Part shown: piece by piece, positions 6,755-14,408 of the stretch
Layout of the letters: the number at the start of each line of letters is the position of its first letter
Position numbering within the stretch: position 1 is the first letter of the stretch
Assembly: GCA_020056865.1 (NCBI GenBank)
Contig: JAGVGX010000137.1
Coordinates: 1 to 16,157 of the forward strand
DNA from: Desulfobacterales bacterium
GTDB lineage: Bacteria; Desulfobacterota; Desulfobacteria; Desulfobacterales; BuS5
Direction of reading: 5' to 3'
Length of the DNA stretch: 16,157 nt
Position numbers and translations under genes: made by a program
The notes under the pieces: model-generated
The model's database searches: none
Told to the model about the DNA's origin: nothing
The model's input: only the letters and a program-made list of their open reading frames with translations

Positions 6755-8536
6755 TTATTGTTTGGTGAATATTTGTTTGGGATCCAAAATTCTTAACGTG
6801 AGCAACTCTTCTTTCAAAGGGACATTTGTTTCTGTTATACCTTTAGCAACGTTTAGCTCCCATCCGCAATGATCTTTTATTTTTTTAATTATTCTGTCAG
6901 GAGTCTTTAGGTTTGGATCTGAAAAATAGTTTGTAAGCACAAACCTATCTGAAGCATTTTTTTTTTTAAAAATTCCCATTGAAGATATAATCGTTGTTAC
7001 CCTGTCTCCACAAAAAGTAACATATGGGACGTTTTCAACAAACCTTTTTGGCGACTGCTCGGCGATAATAACAACTTCTGAAGCGTTAGCAGCATCATTG
7101 CTGCCTCCTGAACCGGTTATATATGAGCTTGCAATTTTTGTTGAATTGACATTTCCGTATTGATCGATCTGGCCTGCGCCCATGACGCTGATCGCTTTGG
7201 CATTTGTTCCCGCAATCATAACAGAATAAATGTCGAGTGTATCGGTTAACATTTTGCATGTGGGAATATTGTAAATAGAAGCAAAAAAAGAATCAAACGG
7301 TCTTGGCGTAAACCCGAAAATTCCGGTTCCTGATAACAGCTCGACGTCACTATTTTTGGCCTTTAATTTATAATAAGCCAGCCAGGACGCAAGTGCAGCT
7401 ACACCCGCACCGCCGAGCATTATTTTGTGATCATTTTTTAAAACAAGGTCTTGTATCACTCGTGACGCCATAATAATCATTGTTTCTATGGTGTTTGCCT
7501 TGGCACTCGATGAAATATTCGGGATTATGTTTTGTGACACAGATTTCCATGCATCTTTTCCGGTTTTTTCTTTAAGAAAGTTTAATTTTTTAACACCCAC
7601 TTTACTTATATAATCTTCATGTGAATCAAGATCGAGTATCCACTTTTTTATCCAGGCATCCAGTCGTGCATTATCTTTGCTTGCATCTTTGTAAGTTGTT
7701 ATAAAATCATAATCGTCGCCATAAGCTTCAAATTCATCTATGCCCTGGCTTGTGAAACAAGACGGATGTGCGCCCATGGGTGCAGGACAGACAGATTTTA
7801 CCATATAACCGGGCAGCTTCACCAAAGATGAGTGTTTTCTGATAAAATTTGTAGTCACAACGTTTTCAACAGTAACGATGACGCCTTTTTTACTCGCTTT
7901 TGAGGCCCACAAATGGCTATCCCAAGATAAAAATGGACTTGCAGGAGAAATAATGGTGTTGCCGAAAGGATCGGCTGCCCATGCGTGAATGATCGATATA
8001 TCAGGATTAAGCGCTTTGACGATGCCGATATGTTTATCACCTCCAAAAGGATCTTCGATGCTTTTAAACGTATGTTTATTTTCTTTTTCTATACTGCTTC
8101 CTACAATTGATTTTGTAGGCATAAAGGCAAGTCCCATGGCGCCGGCCATCAATCTTTGAGAGATTGAACACAGTGTCCAGTCTTCAAATTCTATGGATTT
8201 GGTTTTGTAAGCGTTTTGGGCAATAGCGCTTGGCGCCATAAAAGGTGCAAGAAATGAATAGCTCGATGTAATGGTTTTTTTTATCAATCCGCAGTGAATA
8301 AGGTTAAGTGCTGTAGCTATGATTCCCGGCATTACAAGAGTAAATCCCGGTTGTTTCCCGTAAAATTGACGTATGATTTCATTGATAGCGGCATTTGCTT
8401 CAATCGCTATGTGAAGTGACATCCCTGGTTCAATATTGTTTTTCACAGCTTCTTTAAGAGGAACAACCTTATTTTCCCCCTCGTTTTCACTGATTGTAAA
8501 TGTTTTTTTAAGTATGTTGTTTATATCTGTAGACAT
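6755..8536 (-). CDS. fused class I CoA-transferase-like protein lacking the usual catalytic Glu
   Basis: A protein of about 593 residues that joins both halves of a family I CoA-transferase, as in glutaconate CoA-transferase subunits A and B. The A-like half has FEDWTLCSISQRLMAGAMGL (about 117-136) and HAWAADPFGN (about 184-193). The B-like half has MGAGQIDQYGNVNSTKI (452-468) and TGSGGSND (474-481), close to GctB. In GctB the nucleophile is Glu54 in VESG; the aligned segment here is ELLSG, putting Leu401 at that place, with the nearest Glu two residues earlier (Glu399). It may therefore not be a CoA-transferase; IpdAB, the steroid ring-opening hydrolase, is a known relative that lost this Glu. 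The start is the ATG at 8536; a TTG at 8581 in frame is also possible and neither has a clear ribosome binding site. It follows the mutase small subunit by about 55 bases. Confidence 0.8.
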   Translation of the reverse strand: MSTDINNILKKTFTISENEGENKVVPLKEAVKNNIEPGMSLHIAIEANAAINEIIRQFYGKQPGFTLVMPGIIATALNLIHCGLIKKTITSSYSFLAPFMAPSAIAQNAYKTKSIEFEDWTLCSISQRLMAGAMGLAFMPTKSIVGSSIEKENKHTFKSIEDPFGGDKHIGIVKALNPDISIIHAWAADPFGNTIISPASPFLSWDSHLWASKASKKGVIVTVENVVTTNFIRKHSSLVKLPGYMVKSVCPAPMGAHPSCFTSQGIDEFEAYGDDYDFITTYKDASKDNARLDAWIKKWILDLDSHEDYISKVGVKKLNFLKEKTGKDAWKSVSQNIIPNISSSAKANTIETMIIMASRVIQDLVLKNDHKIMLGGAGVAALASWLAYYKLKAKNSDVELLSGTGIFGFTPRPFDSFFASIYNIPTCKMLTDTLDIYSVMIAGTNAKAISVMGAGQIDQYGNVNSTKIASSYITGSGGSNDAANASEVVIIAEQSPKRFVENVPYVTFCGDRVTTIISSMGIFKKKNASDRFVLTNYFSDPNLKTPDRIIKKIKDHCGWELNVAKGITETNVPLKEELLTLRILDPKQIFTKQ

Positions 8537-8591
8537 ATATGTGTTGTTAAGTATGAGATATCGTAAACTTTGGTGAAGCAAAATTTATGTT

Positions 8592-9011
8592 TTAATTTTT
8601 TTTTGTTTCCTGGCAGGCTTTTCCAGCATCAATCATGTAAGTGACGATTTTGTTAACTGATGAGCCTGCAGGAAATACTTCTTTTACACCGGCTTCACGT
8701 AATTTAACAACGTCTTTCGGGGGTATAATTCCTCCAACAACAACAGGAATATGTTCAAGTTTAAGTTCCTTTAGTTTTAAGATCAGCTCCGGAACCAGGG
8801 TTTCATATTCTCCGGTAAGCGAACTGATGCCGATGATGTCAACATCTTCCTGCAAAGCTGTGGTTGCGATAGTTTGGGGCGTTTGGAATCTTCCAATAAA
8901 AACAACTTCAACCCCTGCCTCTTTAAGAAAACTGGTTACAACCCGTATTCCTCTGTCATGACCGTCTAAGCCAATTTTGCTCATTAACGCTCTGATGTTA
9001 TGATTTGACAT
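8592..9011 (-). CDS. cobalamin-binding small subunit of an acyl-CoA mutase
   Basis: A 139-residue B12-binding domain of the methylmalonyl-CoA mutase family. All base-off/His-on signatures are present: DGHDRG (Asp16, His18, Gly21) whose His would ligate cobalt from below, ISSL (Ser64, Leu65) and VVGGIIP (Gly93-Gly94). The short basic tail after residue 125 ends the domain. The size matches the small subunits of isobutyryl-CoA and 2-hydroxyisobutyryl-CoA mutases, which pair with a separate large subunit. It starts 14 bases after the large-subunit stop; AAGGA, which overlaps that stop codon, is about 11 bases before the ATG, so the two are translationally coupled. A corrinoid methyltransferase carrier is less likely because the partner gene is a mutase. 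Confidence 0.92.
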   Translation of the reverse strand: MSNHNIRALMSKIGLDGHDRGIRVVTSFLKEAGVEVVFIGRFQTPQTIATTALQEDVDIIGISSLTGEYETLVPELILKLKELKLEHIPVVVGGIIPPKDVVKLREAGVKEVFPAGSSVNKIVTYMIDAGKACQETKKN

Positions 9012-9025
9012 ATTATATTATATCC

Positions 9026-10726
9026 TTAATCAAATGGTGCTGCGTTGTTTCGCATGTTGAATGGATCTCTGGAGTATCCCAGGGCGTTTCTTACGGTATT
9101 CATAATTTCTTCAAGGGTAGCAGAGGCTTTAACTGCATCAATTGCAGGTGGCAATAAATTGGCGCCTTCCTTTGCCTTATCACTTAAATGGTTCAAGGCA
9201 TTTTTTGTCAGAGACGTGTTTCTGCTTCTGCGTAAATGTTTTACTCTTCTTATCGCTTCTTTTTCTATGTCTTTCTGTGGGATTTCACTTAAACCGCCAG
9301 GCAGAATCTCTTCTTTTTCTTTTTCTTCTTTACTGGAAACAAATTCGTTTAAACCCACCACAACCCGCTTCCTGTTTTCTACCTGTTTTTGAAATTTAAC
9401 CACCCCTCGGTCAAGTTCCTCCTGAATATAACCTTTCTTGATAGCTTCAACAAAGCCGCCCATATCTTCAATTTTGTTCAGGATTTTTTCAGCTTCTCTT
9501 TCAATTGTATCGGTGAGTGTCTCAATATAATAGGACCCGCCAAGCGGATCCGCAACAGCAGGCACACTGGTTTCATGAGCCAGAATCTGATGTGTCCCTA
9601 ACGCAAGCCTGCTTGATTCCGGGGTCGGTACGCAAAACGGTTCCAGATAGGTATCGCACGTGATCGATTGAGCACCGCCAAGAACAGCGCCAAGAAGTTG
9701 ATACGCTACCCTGATGACGTTATTTAATGGCTGTGGACCAACCAGTTGACTGCCTGTAGACTGTGCTGCTATTTTAAGCTGAAGCGATCTGCGGTCTTTG
9801 GCGTTAAATTTTTCTTTCATCATTTTTGCCCACATGCGGCGCATAGCCCTGAATTTTGCTGCCTCTTCAAACAGGTCCACACCTGCCTGGCAAAAAGCAG
9901 ATGCTCTTGGTGCAAAACTGTCGATATCTGTTCCTCTTGAGATGGCAGCCCTGATAAATTCCATAGCAACAGCAAAGCCCCAGGCAACCTCCTGAGGTGC
10001 TGTCAGTTCGCCAGACTCGCGCAGGTTGTAAAAACAGCTGATATACATGGTGCTCCACAAAGGCATTTTTTCACTGCAAAATTCAATGACATCTCCCACC
10101 ATTTTAAGGGCAAAGTCTAAGGGATTCACTTCTTTGGAATGGCAAAAATACGAAAATATGGGATCATTGGTAAGGGTGCCGCGCAACTTTGAAAGATCGA
10201 CACCCCGATGTTCTGCAGCAGCAACATAGGCGGCAAGAATAGCAACATTTGTTGTTGAGGCATTGATCAGGGTAATGCTTATCTCGTCTAAAGGAAGATC
10301 TGCCATTGCTTTTTCCATATCTTCAAGACAGCAGAAAGTTACCCCTACACGGCCAACGGAACCATGTGCCAGGGGATGATCCGGGTCAAGCCCCAGTGTT
10401 GTGGGAAGGTCTCGGTACCAGGCAAGTCCTGTAGCGCCCTGCTCAATAAGGATTTTGAACTGTTCGTTCATATTTTCAGGCAGTCCCCATCCCATCTGCT
10501 GGCGCTGTGTCCAGAGTTTGCCTCTGTACATTTTAGAAAATATGCCTCTGGTATATGGATATTGGCCAGGATCGCATATGTTTTGATCGTATGACATATC
10601 TTTGACATCTTCAGGGTTATAACTTTCCTTTAAATGCAGATCCGACCAGGTTGTCGTTCTTGTGGGTTTTGCGAGAAATCCTTCTTCAATCTTGTCTATC
10701 TTTTTCACAGGAAGACCTCTATTCAT
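9026..10726 (-). CDS. acyl-CoA mutase large subunit, divergent active site, substrate unknown
   Basis: A 566-residue homolog of the substrate-binding TIM-barrel part of methylmalonyl-CoA mutase without its own B12 domain. Family landmarks are YPYTRGIFSKMYRG (57-69), DLPTTLGLDPDHP (106-118), FAPRASAF (271-278), Glu in the TYLEPF segment, and ADPLGGSYYIE. The active site is unusual. Against the Propionibacterium shermanii enzyme, Tyr89 is Gln77, Gln197 is Thr186, Arg207 (binds the substrate carboxylate) is His196, and catalytic His244 is Asn234 with a one-residue insertion before it. Isobutyryl-CoA and 2-hydroxyisobutyryl-CoA mutases also change some of these sites but not in this pattern. The ATG at 10726 is 3 bases after the stop of carboxyltransferase B; a GTG at 10708 has AGAGG 7 bases upstream and may be the true start. 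With the small subunit it should perform an adenosylcobalamin radical rearrangement of some acyl-CoA. Confidence 0.88.
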   Translation of the reverse strand: MNRGLPVKKIDKIEEGFLAKPTRTTTWSDLHLKESYNPEDVKDMSYDQNICDPGQYPYTRGIFSKMYRGKLWTQRQQMGWGLPENMNEQFKILIEQGATGLAWYRDLPTTLGLDPDHPLAHGSVGRVGVTFCCLEDMEKAMADLPLDEISITLINASTTNVAILAAYVAAAEHRGVDLSKLRGTLTNDPIFSYFCHSKEVNPLDFALKMVGDVIEFCSEKMPLWSTMYISCFYNLRESGELTAPQEVAWGFAVAMEFIRAAISRGTDIDSFAPRASAFCQAGVDLFEEAAKFRAMRRMWAKMMKEKFNAKDRRSLQLKIAAQSTGSQLVGPQPLNNVIRVAYQLLGAVLGGAQSITCDTYLEPFCVPTPESSRLALGTHQILAHETSVPAVADPLGGSYYIETLTDTIEREAEKILNKIEDMGGFVEAIKKGYIQEELDRGVVKFQKQVENRKRVVVGLNEFVSSKEEKEKEEILPGGLSEIPQKDIEKEAIRRVKHLRRSRNTSLTKNALNHLSDKAKEGANLLPPAIDAVKASATLEEIMNTVRNALGYSRDPFNMRNNAAPFD

Positions 10727-10729
10727 ATG

Positions 10730-12301
10730 TTATAAATTAATATTTGAATATTTTCTATATGGTCTGACCACGGTTTTATTTTCCAGCAGATCGAGTGCTC
10801 TGTTGATAATTTTTCTGGTATCTCTCGGCATGATCACATCATCAACGTACCCTCTTTTTGCAGCATTATAAGGGTTATCGAATTTGTTTTCGTATTCGAG
10901 TACTTTTTCCATATGCGCTTTAGCAGGATCAGGCGCATTTTGGATCTGTTTTGCAAAAATAATGCTTGCAGCTGTTGAACCAGCTACGGTGCTTACTCTT
11001 GAATTCGGCCATGCATAGAAAAAGTCTGCGCCGGTATCTTTGCAGCACATGCCGGTGTATGCGCCGGCATAAGACTTTCTTATTACGATGGTGATTTTAG
11101 GAACCGTTGCGTCGATATATGAAAATAGCATTTTTGCGCCATGCCTTAAGATCCCACGCCATTCCTGTTCCGATCCGATGAGATAGCCTGGTGTATCGTG
11201 CAGGTTAACAAGAGGGATATTAAAAAGGTCACAGAACCTAACAAAACGGGAGATTTTATCACCTGAATCACTGTCTAAAACGCCGCCTTTAACAATGGAG
11301 TTGTTGGCAATAATGCCGACGGGCCTGCCGTTAAATCTTGCAAAGGCCGTGACTGCGTTGGACGCAAAATCTTTTAAAATTTCAAAATAATCCCCGTTGT
11401 CGACGATGATATCGATTACCTTATGTATATCAAATGTCCTGTTGGCCTGAAACGGTGCAATGGTATCAAGTGCTTCATCGGTTCTTTCAGGATCATCGTC
11501 TGTTTTAAGAACAGGAGGTTTTTCCTTGTTGTTAGATGGCATAAAGCTCAACAGCCGTTTGGCTTTGTCTATGGCGTCTTTATCATCCTCTGCGGCCAAG
11601 TGTGTTTGGCCTGATTTTTTTGTATGCGCATCTACCCCGCAAAGATCTTTAAGGCTGATTTCCTGGCCAAGCTGGGTTTTGACAAATGCAGGGCTGGCAA
11701 TGCCCATAAAACCAGTATGTTTGCATTGAATTAAAAAGTCCTGCATGATGGGATGATACGCTTGCCCGCCCAGGCAATGGCCCATAATCAGAGCGATCTG
11801 GGGAATAATTCCAGAGGCCAGAATCTGTGCATTAAACAGCCATGCATAACTTTGAAGGGTGTCCATCCCTTCCTGAAGCCGAGCACCACCTGAGTCGTTT
11901 AGCCCCACAAAGGGAATTCCCATATCTTTTGCCATGGTAATGGTTTCTGAGAATTTTTTGCCGTGATATTCTCCGAACGTTCCTGCCATGGTGGTATAAT
12001 CTTCTGCTGCAGCCATGACAAGCCTTCCGTTTACCTTGCCGAAACCTACAACAACAGCTTCAGCCGGAATTTCTTTTTTGTCCAGTCCAAAAGCCGTAGT
12101 TCTGTGCTGAACAAACAGACCGGTTTCAGTAAATTTGCCATCATCAAAAAGATAGGCCATGCGCTCTCTGGCCGTGAGCTTGCCGCTGTCATGCTGTTTT
12201 TTTACAGCCCTTTCACCACCCATCTGGAAAATACGATTTCTTTTTTTATGATAATCTTTATAGATATCTTCATCGGGCTGAAACGGTTTGTCTATTTTCA
12301 T
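10730..12301 (-). CDS. acyl-CoA carboxylase/decarboxylase carboxyltransferase subunit, paralog B
   Basis: A 523-residue paralog of the carboxyltransferase at 5139-6710, the same length and with the same final 15 residues. It keeps GGARLQEGMD and the second oxyanion-hole motif AGAYTGM, with Thr416 at the specificity position. The first oxyanion-hole motif is MGHCLGGQ: Pro175 of paralog A and of most relatives is His here (codon CAT at 11777-11779). The C-terminal half is about 73% identical to paralog A, which is enough divergence for a different acyl-CoA. It is directly followed, after 3 bases, by the mutase large subunit, suggesting that the two act in consecutive steps, for example (de)carboxylation of the mutase product. 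No biotin-related partner is nearby. The ATG at 12301 has only a weak ribosome binding site. Confidence 0.9.
   Translation of the reverse strand: MKIDKPFQPDEDIYKDYHKKRNRIFQMGGERAVKKQHDSGKLTARERMAYLFDDGKFTETGLFVQHRTTAFGLDKKEIPAEAVVVGFGKVNGRLVMAAAEDYTTMAGTFGEYHGKKFSETITMAKDMGIPFVGLNDSGGARLQEGMDTLQSYAWLFNAQILASGIIPQIALIMGHCLGGQAYHPIMQDFLIQCKHTGFMGIASPAFVKTQLGQEISLKDLCGVDAHTKKSGQTHLAAEDDKDAIDKAKRLLSFMPSNNKEKPPVLKTDDDPERTDEALDTIAPFQANRTFDIHKVIDIIVDNGDYFEILKDFASNAVTAFARFNGRPVGIIANNSIVKGGVLDSDSGDKISRFVRFCDLFNIPLVNLHDTPGYLIGSEQEWRGILRHGAKMLFSYIDATVPKITIVIRKSYAGAYTGMCCKDTGADFFYAWPNSRVSTVAGSTAASIIFAKQIQNAPDPAKAHMEKVLEYENKFDNPYNAAKRGYVDDVIMPRDTRKIINRALDLLENKTVVRPYRKYSNINL
11633..12202 (-). repeat. conserved block shared with carboxyltransferase paralog A (copy 2)
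   Basis: Codons 34-223 of paralog B, nearly identical in protein and DNA to the block at 6042-6611. Codons 1-33 are only about 40% and codons 261-523 about 73% identical by my count, so the block has defined edges. Confidence 0.8.
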
Positions 12302-12356
12302 TATGTTTTACAGTGTACCTGAGAAATAATTTTTACGAGTTGTTAATACAAAAATA

Positions 12357-13508
12357 TTATCGATACGTGCCTTTTTTTATCATATTTGTCGGCTTGAATA
12401 TTTCCTTGTTGAATCTTTCAGCCAGCTTTTCAAGACGGGTGGTGAGATTTTCCGGATTTATATCTTTGGCAACTGCCATGGGTCCAACCTTTAATCCACT
12501 GGCATTTAACATGGCCTTGTCAATATCATCTATTGAACATACACCCATTTCAATTAGTTTGGTGGCTTCATTAATCTGTACCGCTGTGATGTCTAATGGA
12601 TCAACTTTATCTGTTGCCTTTGACAAATCTATTTCAGGCCTGCCTTTTGACCAGTCGTAAAATCCTTTGCCTGTTTTTTTCCCGTAATTTCCTGCTTCAA
12701 TTTTTTCATCAAGCACTCTGTAAGGTTTATAGTCAGGATGTATATTTTCAGCATAGTATAAAAGCACATGACGGTGTACTTCAAGGCCAACAAAATCAAG
12801 AAGTTCAAAAGGCCCCATGGGAAGTCCTTTTTGTCGCATTAATGCATCCAGCTCTTCAGGCTTGATAATTCCCTGATCAAGAAAACAGCCACGCAGAATA
12901 TGCGTGGGAGCATTTATTCTATTGACAATAAAGCCCGGGACATCTTTTTCCGCTCTTACTGGGATCTTTTTGATTTTATGACAGAATTCAACAGCGGTTT
13001 CCATGGTTTCATTGGAGGTTTTTTCGGCCCTGATAACTTCAACGAGTTTCATAATGACCACAGGGTTAAAAAAATGAAGACCAACCACATTTTCAGGTCG
13101 TGTTGTGGCGGATGCAATATCCGTAATGGATATTGAAGATGTGTTGGATGCCAAAATCGCATGTTTCGGGGCAAACCGGTCAATATCAGCAAAGGTTTCC
13201 TTTTTTAATTTAATAAGTTCCGGAATAACCTCTATAATAAGATCAGCGCTCATTGTCGCTTCTTTTAGATCAACAGCAGGAACCAGGAGCTCTGTCTTGA
13301 TTTTACTGTAAAGTGAATCGCTTACTTTCCCTTTTTCAACAAGTTTTTTCAGGCTGTCATGAATGCGCTTAACGCCTTTATCAACAAATTCAGGTTTAAT
13401 ATCTCTTAAAAAAACCTTGTAGCCCGCCATAAGGGCAACTTCTGCAATGCCGTGACCCATATCTCCTGCGCCCAATACGGCTACTGTTTTAATATCATCT
13501 ATTTTCAT
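12357..13508 (-). CDS. 3-hydroxyacyl-CoA dehydrogenase
   Basis: A 383-residue NAD-dependent 3-hydroxyacyl-CoA dehydrogenase that oxidises an L-3-hydroxyacyl-CoA to the 3-oxo form. The N-terminal Rossmann fold begins VLGAGDMGHG (Gly13, Gly15, Gly18). The catalytic pair is His145 in LHFFNPV and Glu157 in LVEVIR; NTSSISI near 122 is also typical. It has a first C-terminal helical domain ending at KTGKGFYDW and then a second one (PLDITAVQINEATKLIE), so it is about 100 residues longer than the simple 280-residue 3-hydroxybutyryl-CoA dehydrogenases. The start is the ATG at 13508, set by AAGGAGG 5 bases upstream; a longer frame from 13541 lacks such a signal. It follows the hydratase gene by 76 bases and likely uses its product. 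Confidence 0.93.
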   Translation of the reverse strand: MKIDDIKTVAVLGAGDMGHGIAEVALMAGYKVFLRDIKPEFVDKGVKRIHDSLKKLVEKGKVSDSLYSKIKTELLVPAVDLKEATMSADLIIEVIPELIKLKKETFADIDRFAPKHAILASNTSSISITDIASATTRPENVVGLHFFNPVVIMKLVEVIRAEKTSNETMETAVEFCHKIKKIPVRAEKDVPGFIVNRINAPTHILRGCFLDQGIIKPEELDALMRQKGLPMGPFELLDFVGLEVHRHVLLYYAENIHPDYKPYRVLDEKIEAGNYGKKTGKGFYDWSKGRPEIDLSKATDKVDPLDITAVQINEATKLIEMGVCSIDDIDKAMLNASGLKVGPMAVAKDINPENLTTRLEKLAERFNKEIFKPTNMIKKGTYR

Positions 13509-13521
13509 AGTTTCCTCCTTA
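13509..13521 (-). promoter_or_regulatory. ribosome binding site that sets the dehydrogenase start
   Basis: On the minus strand AAGGAGG is followed by 5 bases and the ATG at 13508. This favours 13508 over the upstream in-frame ATG at 13541. Confidence 0.75.
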
Positions 13522-13584
13522 AAAAAGGATAAACGTTTCATCAGTTATCTGTTTATATCAACGATATTTCTTGAAGATCAGGTT

Positions 13585-14367
13585 TTATTTTCCCGTGTAA
13601 TCAGGCTTTCTTTTTTCAAGAAACGCCCTTGCCCCTTCTTTCTGGTCTTGTGTGCCAAAACACATGGCAAAAAGTTCCTTTTCGCTTTCAATGCCAATTG
13701 GTAGAGGAGTTTCAAAGGCCTTGTTGATGGCAATTTTTGCAAGTTTTAATATGGCGGTTGATTTTTTCATTATTTTTCCAATAATCTCTTCAACCGCTTC
13801 TTTGAGCTGCTCCGGTGGAACCACTTTGTTTATCATGCCGATTTTCAGGGCTTGATCTGCAGAAATAAAATCGCCGGTAAATATAAGCTCTTTTGCTTTT
13901 TTTTCACCCACAAGCCTGGGTAACACCTGGGTTCCGCCGCCTCCTGGAATAACACCAACGCTTAATTCAGGCAGACCGAACTTTGCTTTTTCAGAAGCCA
14001 CAATAATATCACAGGCCATGGCCAGTTCGCATCCGCCTCCGAGGGCAAGGCCGTTGACCATTGCGATAACGGGCTTGATCATCTCTCTAACATTTTGAAC
14101 TGCCCGGCGTTCACTTTTAAAACTGGTTAAAACGTCTGCTGGTGTCAACGTAGGAAACATGGAGATGTCTGCTCCTGCACTAAAGGCCTTGTCTCCTGCG
14201 CCGGTAATAACAACAACGCTTACGTCGTTATCGGTTTTGGCGATTTCTACAGCTCTGCACAGCTCAGCTCTTAATGTGTCGTTTTGAGCATTGAGTACTT
14301 CTGGCCGGTTTAATGTTATCCAAGCGACCTTATCTTTTTTTTCATATAAAATGGTTTCAAATACCAT
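13585..14367 (-). CDS. enoyl-CoA hydratase (crotonase family)
   Basis: A 260-residue crotonase-fold protein of standard length. Both catalytic glutamates of enoyl-CoA hydratases are present: Glu114 in GLALGGGCELAM and Glu134 in FGLPELSVGVIPGGGG. AFSAGADISMF (61-71) supplies the first oxyanion-hole segment. It would add water to a 2-enoyl-CoA to give the substrate of the following dehydrogenase. The C-terminus EGARAFLEKRKPDYTGK is typical of the family. AAGGAG lies before the ATG at 14367, and the thiolase gene ends 41 bases upstream. Isomerase or hydrolase members usually lack one of the two Glu, so hydratase is the best reading; chain preference is unknown. Confidence 0.93.
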   Translation of the reverse strand: MVFETILYEKKDKVAWITLNRPEVLNAQNDTLRAELCRAVEIAKTDNDVSVVVITGAGDKAFSAGADISMFPTLTPADVLTSFKSERRAVQNVREMIKPVIAMVNGLALGGGCELAMACDIIVASEKAKFGLPELSVGVIPGGGGTQVLPRLVGEKKAKELIFTGDFISADQALKIGMINKVVPPEQLKEAVEEIIGKIMKKSTAILKLAKIAINKAFETPLPIGIESEKELFAMCFGTQDQKEGARAFLEKRKPDYTGK

Positions 14368-14408
14368 TGTTTACTCCTTGTTTACGGTCGTATATAGATA
14401 AAACAGTA

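Noticed and set aside
6755..8581. CoA-transferase-like start at the TTG 8581
   Set aside because: The extra 15 residues look like non-family sequence, and an ATG follows at 8536; the choice is not certain.
9026..10726. Naming the mutase as methylmalonyl-CoA mutase or 2-hydroxyisobutyryl-CoA mutase
   Set aside because: The Tyr, Arg and His positions of the former are changed, and the pattern does not match the Ile/Gln set recalled for the latter; the substrate is left open.
5139..12301. Duplicated carboxyltransferases as a sign of a transposon or composite element
   Set aside because: There is no transposase, terminal inverted repeat or target duplication; the repeat lies inside coding sequence.
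12357..13541. Dehydrogenase start at 13541
   Set aside because: The ATG at 13508 has an ideal AAGGAGG, and the Rossmann motif then begins at the usual distance from the N-terminus.
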